Of a DNA stretch of 64,000 bases, positions 44,235 through 52,491 are shown in pieces. How positions within the stretch are numbered: the first letter of the stretch is position 1; each line of letters starts with the position of its first letter. The DNA is from Mycolicibacterium fortuitum subsp. fortuitum (GTDB taxonomy: Bacteria > Actinomycetota > Actinomycetes > Mycobacteriales > Mycobacteriaceae), in NCBI RefSeq assembly GCF_022179545.1, contig NZ_AP025518.1, positions 1,550,001 to 1,614,000 of the forward strand, read 5' to 3'. Below the pieces are notes generated by a model. It was not told the DNA's origin. It ran no database searches and saw nothing but the letters and a program-made list of their open reading frames with translations. The translations under genes were made by a program, and so were the position numbers.

Positions 44235-45059
44235 TCAGTCGAGTGAGACCCGGTCGCCGATCTGCAAGGTGCCCTCGGAGAGCACTTGAAGGTACGTGCC
44301 GGCGCATGGCAAAAGACCGAGCCCGAAGGCATCGACCCGATTCTCGGCGGCGGGTGTACGGAGGGCGTGCGGAGCCCGGGGGAGCTGACCGTGCTCGAGG
44401 GTCGGAATGACGCAGCGAGGTGTGGGGCCCATGGCTCGCAGCTTCGTACCGCCGATGCTGAGAATCCGATCGGTCCACCCGTTCTCGGCATACGCGGGAT
44501 AGTCGGGCGGCGTAGCGATCACGAAGTTGGGCCGATATCGCGCGGCCTCGGCACCGATGCGTTGCAGGGTCGCGGTGGTGATCGCATGCACGGGAGCCAG
44601 ATCGGTGAACGAGTTCCCCGGGGTTGCCAGCGCCAGTTCGAGGATCGGAGCGTCGACCTCTGCGTCGACGCCCTTGTCGAGCACCTGATCGGGATCCGCC
44701 CGCTCGATCGACGCGCCGGCGGGCCTGCTGCCGATCAGGCGGACCGGCCGCCCCACAAATTGTGACAACACCTCATCGATGTCGTCCTCGTCGGTAGTCG
44801 TCGTGCTGCCGTCCGGCATGTGTATCCGTACGTGACGCTGTTCGGTGACGGCACCGCACGACAGGAGGCCCCGCCACAGCCGGGCCTGCTTCGCGCTCGC
44901 CACCCGGCCGCTGGATTCGTCGATGAGCGCGAATTGCCGGTCACCCTCGGCGCCGCCGGCGTTGACGAACAACGTGTCCACGCGCTCTCCGAGCATCGAC
45001 TTGACCGGGTACCGGTACAGGTGCGCAACCTGCATGTGCTCGACTGCCTCGACGCTCAT
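44235..45059 (-). CDS. MOSC-domain protein (YcbX/mARC-like)
   Basis: The 274 residues form an N-terminal beta-barrel domain (HLYRYPVKSMLGERVDTL, with GDRQFALID) and a C-terminal MOSC domain holding the conserved cysteine in PTPRCVIPTLEHGQ, the expected molybdenum-cofactor ligand. Related proteins reduce N-hydroxylated compounds or carry sulfur. No partner redox protein is fused or adjacent. It is divergent from the FAD monooxygenase gene, 77 bases apart. Confidence 0.9.
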   Translation of the reverse strand: MSVEAVEHMQVAHLYRYPVKSMLGERVDTLFVNAGGAEGDRQFALIDESSGRVASAKQARLWRGLLSCGAVTEQRHVRIHMPDGSTTTTDEDDIDEVLSQFVGRPVRLIGSRPAGASIERADPDQVLDKGVDAEVDAPILELALATPGNSFTDLAPVHAITTATLQRIGAEAARYRPNFVIATPPDYPAYAENGWTDRILSIGGTKLRAMGPTPRCVIPTLEHGQLPRAPHALRTPAAENRVDAFGLGLLPCAGTYLQVLSEGTLQIGDRVSLD

Positions 45060-45102
45060 GGACTGACGATAGCCGCGCCGGGTGAGCGCGGGACGGGCCT
45101 CT

Positions 45103-45132
45103 TTAAATTACGACTCCGTATCGTTAATATAA
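45103..45132. promoter_or_regulatory. AT-rich dyad and promoter before the FAD monooxygenase
   Basis: The segment holds TACG-ACTC-CGTA and the overlapping ACGA...TCGT dyad, then TAATAT (45125-45130) six bases before ATG 45137. It is a plausible operator for the TetR encoded in the same operon. The dyad is imperfect. Confidence 0.45.
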
Positions 45133-45136
45133 TCGC

Positions 45137-46639
45137 ATGACTTCTTCCGGTCCCGATGTCGTCGTGGTCGGTGCCGGGCCGACCGGCCTGACATTGGCCT
45201 GTGCGCTGCGGCTGCACGGTCTCTCGGTCCGCGTCGTCGACCGCGCGGCCGGACCGGCGACCACGTCGCGCGCCAATTTCCTGCACGCCCGTGGCTCGGA
45301 GGTGCTGGGTCGGATCGGCGCCCTGGACACGTTGCCTGCCGAGTCGTTGCGCGCCATGCGCATCACGAACTACCTGGGCGATCGGCCGGTGATGACCCTG
45401 GAATTCGGGGACCCCGGCATGCGGACCGCCGCACCGCCCATGGTGGTGTCGCAGGCCAGGGTCGAGGCGGCGCTACGGGCGCGGCTGGCGCAACTCGGTG
45501 TGGAGCCGGAGTGGGGCCGGGCCGTGGTCGCGGCTCGCCAGGATGGACCCACCGCAGTGGCCGAACTCGAGGGCGGCGACGAGATCCGTGCGCAGTGGAT
45601 CGTCGGGTGCGACGGCACCGCCAGCGTGATCAGGCAACAGGCGGGCATCGCCTTTCCCGGCGTCAAACTGTCCGAAAGGTTCCTGCTGGCCGATGTGCAC
45701 CTGGACTGGGATGTGGACCGCAGCGGCACGTCCGGCTGGATCCACCCCGATGGGATCGTCGGCGCGATGCCGATGCCGGATCCGAACGGTCGTGACGACC
45801 TGTGGCGGTTGTTCATCTACGACCCGACGCCCGGCGAAAAGCCTGGTGACAAAGAGATTCTGGACCGTATCAGGCGGATCGTGCCACAGCGGACCGGGCG
45901 CGGCGTCACAGTCGGTGACGCCGAATGGTTGTCGGTGTTCACCGTGCACCGCCGCCTGGCCGACACGTACCGCAGCGGGCGCATCCTCATTGCCGGCGAC
46001 GCCGCACACGCCCATGCGCCGTTCGGCGGGCAGGGCATGTTGACCGGTATCGGCGACGCCGAGAACCTGGCGTTCAAACTTGCCCTGGTGATACGAAACC
46101 TCGCCTCGGCCAAGCTGATCGACACATATGAGGCCGAACGCAGGCCGCTGGCCACCGACGTGCTGCGTAGCACCAGCGCGGTCACGCGGGTCAACGTCGC
46201 GAGCAACCCGATCGGCCGGTTCCTGCGTGATCACGTGGCCACTCGGCTCTTCGGCCTGCCGTTCATCCAACGATGGACCACCTACACCGCCTCGCAACTG
46301 TGGGTGAGTTATCGCAAGGGGCCGCTCGGCGGCCGCGGCCACAAGCCGCGGCCGGGAGATCGGGTAGCCGACCTGGAATGCACGCGCTCGGACGGGACAC
46401 CCACGCAACTGCACGGCGAGCTCGGAGGCCGGTGGGCGTTACTGCTCCCCGAGGGTGCCGCCACCGACGCCGGTCCGGTCCGGCGGCTCGGCGAGTTCAT
46501 CGTCACCCTGCACCACGAAGGCTCGGAGATCATGCTGATCCGGCCCGATGCGCACCTGGCGTGGCGGGGGAGTCCGGCACAGATCGACGGCTTGGACCAT
46601 TGGCTGGCAAGGGCTTTGGGCTCAGGAACGACACGATGA
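45137..46639 (+). CDS. FAD-dependent aromatic-ring monooxygenase (PheA/TfdB family)
   Basis: The 500-residue group A flavoprotein monooxygenase has the N-terminal GxGxxG (VVVGAGPTGLTLACAL), the middle DG motif (GCDGTASVIRQQAG), the GD motif (GRILIAGDAAHAHAPFGGQG), and a C-terminal thioredoxin-like domain that closes the fold. It should hydroxylate a phenolic or polyketide-like substrate with NAD(P)H and O2. ATG 45137 appears leaderless (TAATAT six bases upstream). The stop overlaps the TetR ATG, so regulator and enzyme are one operon. Confidence 0.9.
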   Translation: MTSSGPDVVVVGAGPTGLTLACALRLHGLSVRVVDRAAGPATTSRANFLHARGSEVLGRIGALDTLPAESLRAMRITNYLGDRPVMTLEFGDPGMRTAAPPMVVSQARVEAALRARLAQLGVEPEWGRAVVAARQDGPTAVAELEGGDEIRAQWIVGCDGTASVIRQQAGIAFPGVKLSERFLLADVHLDWDVDRSGTSGWIHPDGIVGAMPMPDPNGRDDLWRLFIYDPTPGEKPGDKEILDRIRRIVPQRTGRGVTVGDAEWLSVFTVHRRLADTYRSGRILIAGDAAHAHAPFGGQGMLTGIGDAENLAFKLALVIRNLASAKLIDTYEAERRPLATDVLRSTSAVTRVNVASNPIGRFLRDHVATRLFGLPFIQRWTTYTASQLWVSYRKGPLGGRGHKPRPGDRVADLECTRSDGTPTQLHGELGGRWALLLPEGAATDAGPVRRLGEFIVTLHHEGSEIMLIRPDAHLAWRGSPAQIDGLDHWLARALGSGTTR

Positions 46640-47238
46640 CCGCACCGGCCGGGCGCGGTCGCCCACGTGATCCGGGCACTGATCGCGCGATCTTGCAGGC
46701 GGCTTTGGATCTGTTCATCGAACGCGGGGTCGAAGGATCCAGCATCGAGCAGATCGCCAAGCGGGCCGGCGTCGGTAAGCCGACCATCTATCGCCGGTGG
46801 TCCACCAAGGAGGAGTTGATCGCTGCGGCGATGGAGACGTTGGTCGCCGAGGAGGTGGGCTGGGCCTCGTCGGACGAGATCGATGTCGAGTCGCCATACG
46901 AGCTCGTCGAGGCGGCCATCGAAAGTGCCGCGGTCACGACAACCACTCCCGGTTACCGTGCGTTGGTGGCGCGAGTCCTCGGCTCGGCGGTCAGCCACCC
47001 GGCACTCATGGCGGTGTACTGGGACCGCTACATCGTGCCCCGCCGGAAGATCGCCGCTCGACTGCTCGAACGCGCTCGTGAGCGTGGAACGGTCGCTGCC
47101 GATACCGATTTCGACGTGGCCATCGACATGATGGTCGGTGCGATCACGTACCGGGTACTGCAACCCGACCCGCCCGACGTCGAGGAGATGCGGCGCTACC
47201 TGCGCGCGGTCTACCGTCAGGTCGGCTTGCTTCCCTGA
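46636..47238 (+). CDS. TetR-family regulator (monooxygenase operon)
   Basis: The 200 residues hold an AcrR-type helix-turn-helix (ILQAALDLFIERGVEGSSIE, IAKRAGVGKPTIYRRWSTKEEL) and a TetR_C_16-like C-terminal domain. ATG 46636 overlaps the monooxygenase stop (ATGA); an upstream frame opening lies inside the monooxygenase. It probably represses its own operon through the dyad at 45103-45132. The 3' end overlaps the convergent MarR-like gene by 22 bases. Confidence 0.87.
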   Translation: MTAPAGRGRPRDPGTDRAILQAALDLFIERGVEGSSIEQIAKRAGVGKPTIYRRWSTKEELIAAAMETLVAEEVGWASSDEIDVESPYELVEAAIESAAVTTTTPGYRALVARVLGSAVSHPALMAVYWDRYIVPRRKIAARLLERARERGTVAADTDFDVAIDMMVGAITYRVLQPDPPDVEEMRRYLRAVYRQVGLLP

Positions 47239-47693
47239 TGGTTCTGCTGCCGCCAGCGGTCGAGGACCGCGGGAAGCTCGGCCATCAAGAACCTGTAGAA
47301 GTCCCGCATCTGTGCCAACCGGTGGTGGGCCGGGCTGGTGTGGTCGGTGGCTGCGATCCCGGTGTCCGCGGCAGCTTGCATCGCCGCGATCGTCTCGTTC
47401 TGGCTGGTGAACAAAACGGCCCACGCGTCGTCGCGCAAGCGAAAGTGCTCGCGCCGGCTCGCCGGGGCCGGCACTCGCTCGGCCAGCCCCACCGACGTGA
47501 GCATCTTGAGTGAGCCCGAGATGGACCCGGCGCTGGCCTGCAGGGTGTCGGCCAACTCGGCCATCGTGACGCTCGGCTGGTCGGTGAACAGCAGTGTGGC
47601 GAGTACGCGCGCGGGCATCTTCTGCATGCCGTGACTGCTCAGCACCAAGGCGAGTTGCTCTGCTTCATGCTGCATATCCGCGGCCTCGGGCAC
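47217..47693 (-). CDS. GbsR/MarR-family regulator, next to ABC exporter genes
   Basis: The 158 residues have a winged helix-turn-helix (MPARVLATLLFTDQPSVTMA, LADTLQASAGSISGSLKMLTSVGLAERV), then a C-terminal dimer helix. It matches the GbsR-like subgroup often paired with exporters. GTG 47693 is seven bases from AGGAGG; a TTG at 47699 is too close. It is divergent from the ABC genes (120 bases), making it their likely regulator. Confidence 0.83.
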   Translation of the reverse strand: MPEAADMQHEAEQLALVLSSHGMQKMPARVLATLLFTDQPSVTMAELADTLQASAGSISGSLKMLTSVGLAERVPAPASRREHFRLRDDAWAVLFTSQNETIAAMQAAADTGIAATDHTSPAHHRLAQMRDFYRFLMAELPAVLDRWRQQNHQGSKPT

Positions 47694-47713
47694 CGTCAAA
47701 CCTCCTCGCCCGA

Positions 47714-47749
47714 AATAGTCTTCAATAATTTCTGAAAGTTTAGTACAGT
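47714..47749. promoter_or_regulatory. AT-rich control region between MarR-like and ABC genes
   Basis: The stretch is strikingly AT-rich for this genome. It carries an imperfect dyad (GAAAT...ATTTC and CTTC...GAAAG) and a -10-like TACAGT (47744-47749) toward the ABC operon. Operator function is inferred. Confidence 0.4.
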
Positions 47750-47813
47750 CTGATCCGGTGTTCCGGGAAGTCTGGTCGGAGATGAGTTTTTCGTCTGCAC
47801 GGAAAGGGCACCG

Positions 47814-48686
47814 ATGCGCACATCAACCGATGTCATCGACGTTCGGGGTTTGACGTTCACCTATCCCCGGTCGACCGAACCCGCGGTGCGGGGAATGGAC
47901 TTCGCCGTCGGAAACGGAGAGATCTTCGGTTTTCTCGGGCCGAGTGGCGCGGGAAAATCCACCACCCAGAAGCTGCTCATCGGGCTGCTGCGGGGGCACG
48001 GTGGTCAAGCCACGGTGTGGGGACGTGATCCGGTGGACTGGGGGCCGGACTACTACCAGCGCGTGGGTGTTTCCTTCGAGCTGCCCAACCACTATCACAA
48101 GCTCACCGGCCTGGAGAACCTCCGGTTCTTCGGTTCCCTCTACGACGGGCCGACGTCAGATCCGATGGAGCTTTTGGAGGCGGTCGGTCTCGGCGATGCG
48201 GCCAACACCCGAGTTGCCAAGTACTCCAAGGGAATGCAGATGCGGCTGACGTTTGCACGGTCGCTGATCAACAACCCTGAGCTGCTGTTCCTCGACGAGC
48301 CCACCTCAGGGCTCGATCCCGTCACCGCCCGCAAGGTCAAGGACATCATCCTGGACCTCAAGGCACGCGGCCGCACGATCTTCCTCACCACCCACGACAT
48401 GTCCACCGCGGACGAACTGTGTGACCGGGTGGCCTTCGTCGTCGACGGCACGATCGTCGCGCTCGACTCTCCGGCCGAACTGAAAATCGCCCGCAGTCAA
48501 CGTCGGGTCCGGGTGCAGTACCGCACCCCCGATGGACTCGCCACGGCTGACTACGGGATGGACGGGCTGGCCGACGATCCGCAGTTCCATGCGATTCTGC
48601 GGGAGCATCACGTCGAGACGATCCACAGCCGCGAAGCCAGCCTCAACGACGTCTTCGTCGAGGTCACCGGGCGGCGGTTGTCATGA
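47814..48686 (+). CDS. ABC transporter ATP-binding protein
   Basis: The 290-residue ATPase has Walker A GPSGAGKSTT at about 45-54, the Q-loop in the GVSFELPNHYHKLTGLENL region, a degenerate signature YSKGMQMRL in place of LSGGQ, Walker B LLFLDEPTSGLD and the switch TTHDM. It powers the two permeases that follow. The three-gene order resembles the daunorubicin/fluoroquinolone-type exporters (Rv2688c-Rv2687c-Rv2686c in M. tuberculosis), but the substrate cannot be read. The stop overlaps the first permease ATG by four bases. Confidence 0.92.
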   Translation: MRTSTDVIDVRGLTFTYPRSTEPAVRGMDFAVGNGEIFGFLGPSGAGKSTTQKLLIGLLRGHGGQATVWGRDPVDWGPDYYQRVGVSFELPNHYHKLTGLENLRFFGSLYDGPTSDPMELLEAVGLGDAANTRVAKYSKGMQMRLTFARSLINNPELLFLDEPTSGLDPVTARKVKDIILDLKARGRTIFLTTHDMSTADELCDRVAFVVDGTIVALDSPAELKIARSQRRVRVQYRTPDGLATADYGMDGLADDPQFHAILREHHVETIHSREASLNDVFVEVTGRRLS

Positions 48687-49396
48687 GGCGCTTGCTCACC
48701 GCGATTCAACTGGAACGGACGGTGGCAAACCGGCAGAAATTCCTGCACGCGGGTGTCTTCTCCGGGCTTATCTGGTTGGCCGTGCTGTTGCCGACGCCGC
48801 GCGAACTGCGTCCCGTCGCAGAACCCTATGTGCTCTCCGGTGACATCGCGATCATCGGTTTCTTCTTCGTCGGCGGCTCGGTGTTCTTCGAGAAGCAGGA
48901 ACGCACACTCGGCGCCATCATCTCCACCCCGTTGCGCTTCTGGGAGTATCTGACCGCCAAACTCTCGGTGCTGCTGGCGATTTCGTTGTTCGTGGCGCTC
49001 GTGGTGTCCACCATCGCCGACGGCTTCGACTACCACCCGGTGCCGTTGGTCCTCGGGGTGGTGCTCGGCACGCTGCTGATGCTGCTGGTCGGGTTCATCA
49101 CGTCGCTGCCGTTCGCCTCGGTCACCGACTGGTTCCTGGCCGCCACCATCCCGTTGGCGCTCATGCTGGTGCCGCCGCTGATCTACTACTCGGGGCTGTG
49201 GCCCAACCCGGTCTGGTACATCGTGCCCACGCAGGGTCCGCTGCTGCTGTTGGGTGCGGCCTTCGACCAGGTGGCGTTGACCAACTGGCAGCTGCTCTAT
49301 TCGGTGCTGTACCCCGTCGTGTCGCTGACCGTCCTGTGGCGGGCCGCCCATGTGCTGTTCGGCCGGTACGTCGTCGAAAGGTCAGGTGCGCAGTGA
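48683..49396 (+). CDS. ABC-2-type exporter permease 1
   Basis: The 237-residue protein has about six membrane helices and a cytoplasmic start (RRLLTAIQLERTVANRQKFL). It lacks the long extracytoplasmic domain of type VII exporters and fits the ABC-2/DrrB-like or fluoroquinolone-exporter permease group. It is coupled at both ends by four-base overlaps and should form a heterodimeric channel with the next gene product. Confidence 0.88.
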   Translation: MRRLLTAIQLERTVANRQKFLHAGVFSGLIWLAVLLPTPRELRPVAEPYVLSGDIAIIGFFFVGGSVFFEKQERTLGAIISTPLRFWEYLTAKLSVLLAISLFVALVVSTIADGFDYHPVPLVLGVVLGTLLMLLVGFITSLPFASVTDWFLAATIPLALMLVPPLIYYSGLWPNPVWYIVPTQGPLLLLGAAFDQVALTNWQLLYSVLYPVVSLTVLWRAAHVLFGRYVVERSGAQ

Positions 49397-50151
49397 CCAC
49401 GCCGTCTCATTCCGTAGCCCGGAAAGCGCTGGTGGCGTTCGGCCGCAACGACATTCGCGGTACCTATCGGGATCCGCTGTTGGTCATGGTCGTCCTCGCT
49501 CCGGTGATCTGGACTTCGCTCGTGGCGGTCTTGACGCCGCGGGTCGCCGAGATGCTCGAGCGGCGTCACGGTTTCGACCTGGCGCCGTACTACCCACTGG
49601 TCCTCACCGCCTTTCTGCTGCTGACCAGCATCATCATCGCCGGTGGCTTGGGCGCTTTCCTGATGCTCGACGAGGTCGATGCCGGCACGCTCACCGCACT
49701 GCGAGTGACGCCGGTGCCGATGTCGACGTTCTTCGCGTATCGCGCAGGCACCGTCATGGCGGTCACCACGATCTATGTGATCGCGACCCTGTCGTTCAGC
49801 GGCCTTCTTGAGCCGGGGGTGACCGGAGCACTCGTTCCGATCGGGTTGGTCTCCGGATTGTCGGCGGTGGTGACGCTGCTGCTCATCGTCACCATGGCGA
49901 GCAACAAGATTCAGGGCATCGCGATGCTGCGGGCGTTGGGAATGCTGATTGCCGGGCTGCCGTGCCTGCCGTGGTTCATCGACTCGCCGTGGGGCCTGGC
50001 CTTCGGAGTGTTGCCGCCGTACTGGGCGGCCAAGGCATTCTGGGTGGCCAGTGCGCACGGCACCTGGTGGCCGTACCTGGTGGGCGGTGTGCTCTACAAC
50101 GGGGTCGCAGCCTGGCTGTTGTTCCGGCGATTCCTGGCCAAGAACAGCTGA
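49393..50151 (+). CDS. ABC-2-type exporter permease 2
   Basis: GTG 49393 gives 252 residues with about six hydrophobic helices (LLVMVVLAPVIWTSLVAVL, YPLVLTAFLLLTSIIIAGG and others). A much longer in-frame opening lies inside permease 1 and is out of frame with it, so it is not used. It has the same fold as permease 1 and is its likely partner. The 3' end faces the convergent amiA-like gene, four bases away. Confidence 0.87.
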   Translation: MTTPSHSVARKALVAFGRNDIRGTYRDPLLVMVVLAPVIWTSLVAVLTPRVAEMLERRHGFDLAPYYPLVLTAFLLLTSIIIAGGLGAFLMLDEVDAGTLTALRVTPVPMSTFFAYRAGTVMAVTTIYVIATLSFSGLLEPGVTGALVPIGLVSGLSAVVTLLLIVTMASNKIQGIAMLRALGMLIAGLPCLPWFIDSPWGLAFGVLPPYWAAKAFWVASAHGTWWPYLVGGVLYNGVAAWLLFRRFLAKNS

Positions 50152-50155
50152 CGCG

Positions 50156-50542
50156 TCAGCTGCCCGCTCGCATCCACGGACTGACGCCGTGCTGGTCGAA
50201 CCAGGCCTGCTCGGCGGGACGGACCGTCGCGAGCAGGCGGGTGTGCAGGGCGGCGCCGCGCTTGCTCAGATACACCCGCACCTTGCGCCGGTCGTCGGCA
50301 TCGACCTCGCGGAACACCAACGCGCGGCCTGCCAATCGGTCGACCACGCGGGTCAGCGTGGGTGCGGCGGCCTGGGTGTGGGTGCGCAACTCCGCCATCG
50401 TCAGGCCAGGGGAGTCGGCCAGTGCCGCCAAGACCAGCCAGTCGTCGAGCGTCAGGTCCTCATCGCCGACCTGGCGTTCGATGACGGCACCGAGCATGCG
50501 CGCCGCGCGGACGACCTCGCTGCTCGTCGGCGCGTCTGTCAT
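50156..50542 (-). CDS. amiA: MarR-family repressor of the amide locus
   Basis: The 128-residue MarR protein has DDWLVLAALADSPGLTMAEL, RTHTQAAAPTLTRVVDRLAG and the wing REVDADDRRKVRVYLSKRG. The ATG 50542 has GGGAGGG upstream; a frame to 50584 adds 14 unlikely residues. It is placed divergently from an AmiC-like gene and an amiS-amiE unit. In M. smegmatis the MarR-type AmiA represses acetamidase, so the same role is proposed here. An operator-like sequence (50593-50612) overlaps its own promoter region. Confidence 0.85.
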   Translation of the reverse strand: MTDAPTSSEVVRAARMLGAVIERQVGDEDLTLDDWLVLAALADSPGLTMAELRTHTQAAAPTLTRVVDRLAGRALVFREVDADDRRKVRVYLSKRGAALHTRLLATVRPAEQAWFDQHGVSPWMRAGS

Positions 50543-50592
50543 CGCGGCCGCCCTCCCAACTGGCGATTGCCTCGTACCGCCCACGCGAGGAT

Positions 50593-50612
50593 ACTTTCAA
50601 TTGGAATGATTC
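50593..50612. promoter_or_regulatory. Putative AmiA (MarR) operator, site 1
   Basis: ACTTTCAATTGGAATGATTC contains the near-palindrome TTTCAATTGGAA and matches the site before amiS (51785-51804) at 16 of 20 bases. It lies between the divergent amiA-like and amiC-like genes. Confidence 0.65.
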
Positions 50613-50658
50613 TAGCCGACCATCTCGTCTGCCCGGTAACGAGGATTGGACTGCGGGG

Positions 50659-51747
50659 GTGAACGTACGAGTACGCACCGTCGGCCGCGATGCCGAATGG
50701 CGGCTGGCGATGGTGGTGCCGCTGCAAGGGCCCGCCGGGATTTTCGGGCCGTCCTGCGAAGCGGTCGCGGACCTGGTCGCGCACGACCTCAATGCGGCCG
50801 GAGGAGTGATGGGCCGCGAGGTCCACATCGAGGTGGTCGACGGGGGCGCGCATCCGACGGCGGTGGCAGCCGAGGTGAAGCGGTTGATCGATCAGGGGCG
50901 TATCGACGCCGTGAGCGGATGGCACATCTCATCGGTGCGTCACGCGCTGGCACCGGTGGTGGCCGGCCGGGTGCCCTACACCTATCCCGCGTTGTACGAA
51001 GGCGGTGAGCGAAGGCCTGGAATCTACTGCTGTGGTGAGACACCCGACCAACAGCTGGCGCCGGCGCTGCGCTGGATGCGCGACAACCTCGGTATCCGGA
51101 AATGGTTCGTGGTCGGAGATGACTACGTGTGGCCGCGGACCTCGTTGTCCGAGGTTCGTCGGTATGTCCAGGAGCTGTCACTGGATCTGGTCGGCGGCTC
51201 CTTCGTAGCACTCGGTCAGGGCGACATCGCCCGACTCGTCGACAAGGTCGCACGGTCGCGGTGTGAGGCCGTGCTGATGTTGCTGGTCGGTCAGGATGCG
51301 GTCGAGTTCAATCGGGCGTTCACGCAGCGGGGGTTGTATGAGGAACTCCTGCGGTTCAGTCCGCTGATGGACGAGAACATGTTGATCGCGAGCGGTCACG
51401 ACGCGACCAAGGGGCTGTTCGTCGCGGCGTCCTATTTTCGTTCGATGGTGGGCCGCAACTCGATGGAGCTTCTCGATCGGTATCTGGCGGTCAACGGCTC
51501 GGGTGCCCCTGCGCTGGGCAGTGCGGCCGAATCTTGCTATGAGGGAGCATATTTCCTCGCCGAGATGATCCGCCGGTCCGGCAGCCGGATGGACATCGAC
51601 GCGGTCGCCGACGGCGCCGCCTACGACAGTCCCCGTGGCACGGTCGAATTCAGCGCGCACCGCACCCGCCAGCCGGTTCACCTCGCGGTTGCCGACGGTG
51701 TCGATTTCGAGATCGTCACAACGCTGCCGGCTCACCCGTGTGACTGA
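50659..51747 (+). CDS. amiC: AmiC-like amide-binding regulatory protein
   Basis: The 362-residue type I periplasmic-binding fold has WRLAMVVPLQGPAGIFGPSC, LNAAGGVMGREVHIEVVDGG, VSGWHISSVRHALAPVVAG, and KWFVVGDDYVWPRTS. It has no signal peptide, so it stays in the cytoplasm, like Pseudomonas AmiC, the amide sensor. In Pseudomonas AmiC holds the antiterminator AmiR. No ANTAR-type AmiR is present here, so AmiC must act with the MarR protein or otherwise, as proposed for the M. smegmatis ami genes. GTG 50659 begins the only sensible N-terminus. Confidence 0.86.
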   Translation: MNVRVRTVGRDAEWRLAMVVPLQGPAGIFGPSCEAVADLVAHDLNAAGGVMGREVHIEVVDGGAHPTAVAAEVKRLIDQGRIDAVSGWHISSVRHALAPVVAGRVPYTYPALYEGGERRPGIYCCGETPDQQLAPALRWMRDNLGIRKWFVVGDDYVWPRTSLSEVRRYVQELSLDLVGGSFVALGQGDIARLVDKVARSRCEAVLMLLVGQDAVEFNRAFTQRGLYEELLRFSPLMDENMLIASGHDATKGLFVAASYFRSMVGRNSMELLDRYLAVNGSGAPALGSAAESCYEGAYFLAEMIRRSGSRMDIDAVADGAAYDSPRGTVEFSAHRTRQPVHLAVADGVDFEIVTTLPAHPCD

Positions 51748-51782
51748 TCCGCGCCACCTGTTGACAGTGTGGCGGCCGTCAC

Positions 51783-51817
51783 TTACTTTCATTTGGACAT
51801 ATTCCATCTGGAAGTAA
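51783..51817. promoter_or_regulatory. Putative AmiA (MarR) operator, site 2, before amiS
   Basis: This is a 35-base imperfect palindrome with TTACTT/AAGTAA ends and 12 of 17 position pairs complementary. Its left half (51785-51804) matches site 1. It sits 14 bases before the amiS ATG, where a bound repressor would block transcription. Confidence 0.68.
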
Positions 51818-51830
51818 TTGAGGTGTGTCG

Positions 51831-52460
51831 ATGGGCAACGTCGGTCTCCTTTACGTCGGCGCAGTGCTTTTCGTCAACGGGTTGATGCTGTTGGATGTCG
51901 TACCCGCGCGTTCCGCGGCGGTGCTGAACCTGTTCGTCGGCGCTCTGCAGTGTGTGCTGCCGACCGTCATGTTGGTGATGGCAGCCGGGGATCCCGCAGC
52001 CGTCCTGGCCGCATCGGGGCTGTACTTGTTCGGATTCACCTACCTCTACGTCGGGATTGTCAACCTGACCGGGCTGGAACCCCAAGGCATTGGCTGGTTT
52101 TCGCTCTTCGTCGCCGGCGGAGCGGTGGTCTACTCCGCCCTGTCGTTCACCGTCGTGAACGATCCCGTGTTCGGGGTCATCTGGCTCGCCTGGGCAGTGC
52201 TGTGGCTGTTGTTCTTCCTGGTGCTCGGGCTTCGCCGGGCCCGGCTGACCCGCTTCACCGGCTGGTCGGTGGTATTGCTCAGCCAGCCGACGTGCACGCT
52301 TCCCGCGTTTCTGATGCTCAGCGGCAACTACCGCACCTCACCCGGAATCGCGGCGATCTGGGCGGTGGGACTCGCCGCACTGCTGTTGGTCGCAAGGGTG
52401 CTCAGCGCCCATCGGACACACCAACCACGCACGGCCGCAAACGAACCCGTATTCAGCTGA
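51831..52460 (+). CDS. amiS: AmiS/UreI-family amide or urea channel
   Basis: The 211-residue protein has about six or seven membrane helices: GNVGLLYVGAVLFVNGLMLL at the start, VGALQCVLPTVMLVM, and LYLFGFTYLYVGIVNLTGLEPQGIGW, the last a hallmark of AmiS/UreI. It should let short-chain amides or urea cross the membrane. It is followed 31 bases later by amiE and preceded by the MarR operator. Confidence 0.92.
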   Translation: MGNVGLLYVGAVLFVNGLMLLDVVPARSAAVLNLFVGALQCVLPTVMLVMAAGDPAAVLAASGLYLFGFTYLYVGIVNLTGLEPQGIGWFSLFVAGGAVVYSALSFTVVNDPVFGVIWLAWAVLWLLFFLVLGLRRARLTRFTGWSVVLLSQPTCTLPAFLMLSGNYRTSPGIAAIWAVGLAALLLVARVLSAHRTHQPRTAANEPVFS

Positions 52461-52491
52461 ATCATCACCACCCCACATCAAGGAGTAATCA

